This document shows, piece after piece, positions 9,245-10,665 of a DNA stretch of 10,665 nucleotides. Each line of letters opens with the position of its first letter. The stretch's first letter is position 1. The position numbers were made by a program, and so were the translations under genes. The notes beneath the pieces are model-generated. The model was not told the DNA's origin, ran no database searches, and saw only the letters and a program-made list of their open reading frames with translations. Source of the stretch: Chitinophagaceae bacterium (GTDB taxonomy: Bacteria; Bacteroidota; Bacteroidia; Chitinophagales; Chitinophagaceae); contig JAJAZO010000029.1 of assembly GCA_026785745.1 (NCBI GenBank), positions 1 to 10,665 of the forward strand. The letters run 5' to 3'.

Positions 9245-9445
9245 AACAAGGAATAAAATGATAATTGGATGTGATATAAAAATACTTATTGGTTTGTTAT
9301 GGTTATAATTTTAAGGAGGTAATTTTCCGTTTTTAGTAGATTTTCGGCGGGAAATTACGTCAAGCTTCGAGCCAACAATGGGAAAAACGCTTAGGGTTCT
9401 GTACAAATTATTCAAATAAGATAAGATTGCAAGTTTTGTGAAGGA

Positions 9446-10243
9446 TTAACTTTTAATATCCCGGTTAAAAAAAATGCCGTTGGCCTGCTGGATACAGGTA
9501 ATAGTCAGGTCGTTGATACAGACATGCGGCGGCAGGCTGACACAAAAGTAAATAACTTCAGCCACATCTCCGGCGGTCAGTGGTTTCAACCCGTCATAAA
9601 TCTTTTTAGCGGTGCCTTCATCACCTTTAAAACGAACTACTGAAAATTCCGTTTCCGCCGCACCGGGGTTGATGGATGTTACTTTAATATTGTGACGCAA
9701 CATATCTATCCGCATTCCTTCGCTGATGGCATTTACTGCAAACTTGCTGGCGCAATACACATTTCCTTTTTCATACACTTCTTTTCCGGCTACTGAACCC
9801 ATATTGATGATGTGTCCTGTTGGACCGTGAGCTTGACGAAGGGACGAAGCATTTCTGGCAACCATTAGTTGTGATACTGCTTTAGCTACATACAAGAAAC
9901 CTTTTACATTCGTATCAATCATCGTATTCCAGTCGCTTACATTACCTTCTTCAAAATAATCCCGGCCGAGTGCAAGTCCTGCATTGTTAATTAATACATC
10001 AATAGCTTTCCAATCAGCAGGCATGTTTTGTATGGATTCAAAAACCGCTTTTTCATTTTGTACATCAAACGGTAATTGTAAAACGGCCACATTGTATTTT
10101 TTTTCCAAAGCATCAGCTAATGTCTGTAGCCGGTCTGTTCTTCTTCCATTGAGGATAAGATCATAACCATTAGCCGCAAATTTGTAAGCACAAGCTTCGC
10201 CAAAACCTGCCGTGGCACCGGTGATGAAAACAATCTTTCGCAT
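9446..10243 (-). CDS. YdfG-type NADP-dependent short-chain dehydrogenase/reductase
   Basis: This is a classical SDR oxidoreductase of 265 residues. Cofactor site: TGATAGFG at 8-15, R34-R35 after the second strand (favouring NADP over NAD), D60, and NNAG at 86-89. Catalytic set: N112, S150, Y163 and K167 (YCASK), followed by the PG turn at 193-194. The C-terminal part (SLPPHVCINDLTI, then QQANG) resembles E. coli YdfG, which oxidises 3-hydroxy acids such as serine and 3-hydroxypropionate and reduces malonic semialdehyde. The real substrate here is an inference. YdfG-like proteins run about 248-253 residues. The excess is largely explained by about ten additional residues in 132-142 (ASSLRQAHGPT), inserted between MVARN and GHIIN; see the repeat entry. 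The insert lies in the turn before the strand carrying S150, away from the catalytic residues, so activity is probably kept. It is the first of three minus-strand genes, 201 bases from the next, with its own promoter candidate. I see no terminator. Confidence 0.93.
   Translation of the reverse strand: MRKIVFITGATAGFGEACAYKFAANGYDLILNGRRTDRLQTLADALEKKYNVAVLQLPFDVQNEKAVFESIQNMPADWKAIDVLINNAGLALGRDYFEEGNVSDWNTMIDTNVKGFLYVAKAVSQLMVARNASSLRQAHGPTGHIINMGSVAGKEVYEKGNVYCASKFAVNAISEGMRIDMLRHNIKVTSINPGAAETEFSVVRFKGDEGTAKKIYDGLKPLTAGDVAEVIYFCVSLPPHVCINDLTITCIQQANGIFFNRDIKS
9818..9850 (-). repeat. In-frame dispersed-repeat-like insertion within the SDR gene
   Basis: These 33 bases encode ASSLRQAHGPT, of which about ten residues (30 bases) are absent from the usual MVxRN-x-GHIIN segment of YdfG-type enzymes. 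Read on the minus strand the core CCCTTCGTCAAGCTCACGG differs at two positions, by my recollection, from the dispersed semi-palindromic element CCCTTCGACAAGCTCAGGG found in many bacterial genomes. That element typically translates as SLRQAQG when it falls in this frame. A CTTCGTC unit is also repeated directly (9849-9843 and 9841-9835). The length is a multiple of three, so the frame survives. The repeat identity rests on memory, not a search. Confidence 0.6.
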
Positions 10244-10261
10244 TTATAGGTTTATTTCTTG

Positions 10262-10290
10262 CTAAGATAGAAGATATTTTTTCACGCCAA
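10262..10290 (-). promoter_or_regulatory. Candidate Bacteroidota-type promoter for the SDR gene
   Basis: On the minus strand TTG (10290-10288) is followed after 18 bases by TATCTTAG (10269-10262). This fits the Bacteroidota housekeeping promoter (TTG, about 17-20 bases, TAnnTTTG) with one mismatch in the -7 element. Transcription would begin roughly 10-15 bases before the ATG at 10243, giving a short leader. The TTG lies inside the tandem repeat at 10285-10308. The assignment is by pattern only. Confidence 0.45.
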
Positions 10291-10308
10291 GGCGCAAAGA
10301 CGCAGTTG
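10283..10308 (+). repeat. Three-unit 8-base tandem repeat upstream of the GxxExxY remnant
   Basis: Three consecutive 8-base units start with CGC: CGCCAAGG (10285), CGCAAAGA (10293) and CGCAGTTG (10301), preceded by CA. They decay from the pattern CGCAAAGR. I recall arrays of the form ACGCAAAGGCGCAAAGACGC as dispersed repeats in many bacterial genomes, often close to GxxExxY genes. That link is from memory and was not checked here. The array ends about 52 bases before the GxxExxY coding remnant. Confidence 0.6.
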
Positions 10309-10360
10309 AGAAATTCTAAAGTAGAAATATCTGTATTTTTAAGTAACGAAACATTGTTAT

Positions 10361-10665
10361 ATAGAGGAAAATGCGATTGCTAAAATATTAGTTGATACTG
10401 CCTTCAGGATTCATAAAAGAACTAGGACCTGGGTTATTTGAGTCAGTTTACGAATCTGTTTTGCGACAGCCATCTCTCCCGGTAATTTGGAAGGAGATAA
10501 AATTAGAATTAGGATTTAAACCTGATATGATAATTGAAAATAAAGTAATTATCGAATTGAAATCAGTAGAAGTATTGCTTCCGGTTCATTACAAACAACT
10601 ATTGACTTATCTAAAGCTCACCAATCTTAAACTGGGTCTGTTAATCAACTTTAATGAAGCACTAA
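10361..10665 (+). pseudogene. Degraded GxxExxY-family gene (PD-(D/E)XK-like), 3' end outside window
   Basis: Two plus-strand frames together spell a GxxExxY-family protein. The first frame gives IEENAIAKILVDTAFRIHK (10361-10417). After one surplus A in the AAAA at 10415-10418 the next frame gives ELGPGLFESVYESVL (10419-10463), containing the signature GLFESVY, then RQPSLPVIWKEIKLELGF. Next comes the nuclease-like core: PD, then IENKVIIELKS (an E-x-K motif), and PVHYKQLLTYLKLTNLKLG up to INFNEAL at the window edge. Left unshifted, the first frame stops at TGA 10439-10441. Homologues carry about 12 further residues (a YEL-x-KRGL-x-VE type segment) between SVYESVL and RQP, so about 36 bases seem deleted in frame. 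No ATG, GTG or TTG exists in frame; ATA at 10361 stands where the start is expected, and a stop (10340-10342) lies upstream. The family's function is not established; the fold resembles PD-(D/E)XK nucleases. Three separate lesions argue for a true pseudogene. A sequencing error could explain only the frameshift. Confidence 0.85.

Noticed and set aside
9313..9320. AAGGAGGT, a perfect Shine-Dalgarno match on the plus strand
   Set aside because: No ATG, GTG or TTG follows at a suitable distance and no open frame begins here; such sites are also little used in this phylum.
9358..9366. CGTCAAGCT shared with the SDR insertion (minus strand 9838-9830), possibly a second repeat copy
   Set aside because: Only nine bases match and the flanks do not continue the similarity, so chance is a sufficient explanation.
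9378..9419. Tiny plus-strand open frame of 13 codons (ATG at 9378) in the gap between two genes
   Set aside because: Too short to judge, no ribosome site at proper spacing, and no conservation evidence.
10371..10391. ATG at 10371 as a start for the GxxExxY gene
   Set aside because: It lies in a different frame from the recognisable protein and reaches a stop after six codons.

Overview
The window looks like a chromosomal segment of a Bacteroidota bacterium, most likely from the Chitinophagaceae or a close relative. The evidence is a near-complete sprA, the giant outer-membrane translocon gene found only where the type IX secretion system (T9SS) occurs in this phylum. Moderate to low GC, export signals typical of the phylum, poor Shine-Dalgarno sites and one Bacteroidota-type promoter agree with this. 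The genus is inference; I cannot run a search.

Layout. Positions 2-7231 (+) hold sprA, cut at its 5' end by the window edge but with an intact 3' end. It converges on a minus-strand run of three separately spaced genes. These are a deiminase-family lipoprotein (7332-8564), a secreted protein of unknown function (8714-9244) and a YdfG-type short-chain dehydrogenase/reductase (9446-10243). A near-perfect hairpin at 7252-7290 sits between the two convergent ends and can serve both. A second hairpin (8669-8696) ends the secreted-protein gene. Gaps of 149 and 201 bases, the internal terminator and a separate promoter before the dehydrogenase suggest independent transcription units rather than an operon.

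The right end (10244-10665) is different in character. It has a three-unit, 8-base tandem repeat (10285-10308), then the remains of a GxxExxY-family gene (PD-(D/E)XK nuclease-like fold). That gene has lost its start codon, carries a one-base frameshift and appears to lack about 36 bases.

Nothing here forms a clear new multi-gene system. The best leads are an in-frame, repeat-derived insertion of about 10 codons in the dehydrogenase (9818-9850) and the decayed GxxExxY gene with its upstream repeat. Functionally, sprA serves protein secretion and gliding at the outer membrane, two neighbours encode exported proteins, and the dehydrogenase is a cytosolic metabolic enzyme. No direct cooperation among them is evident.
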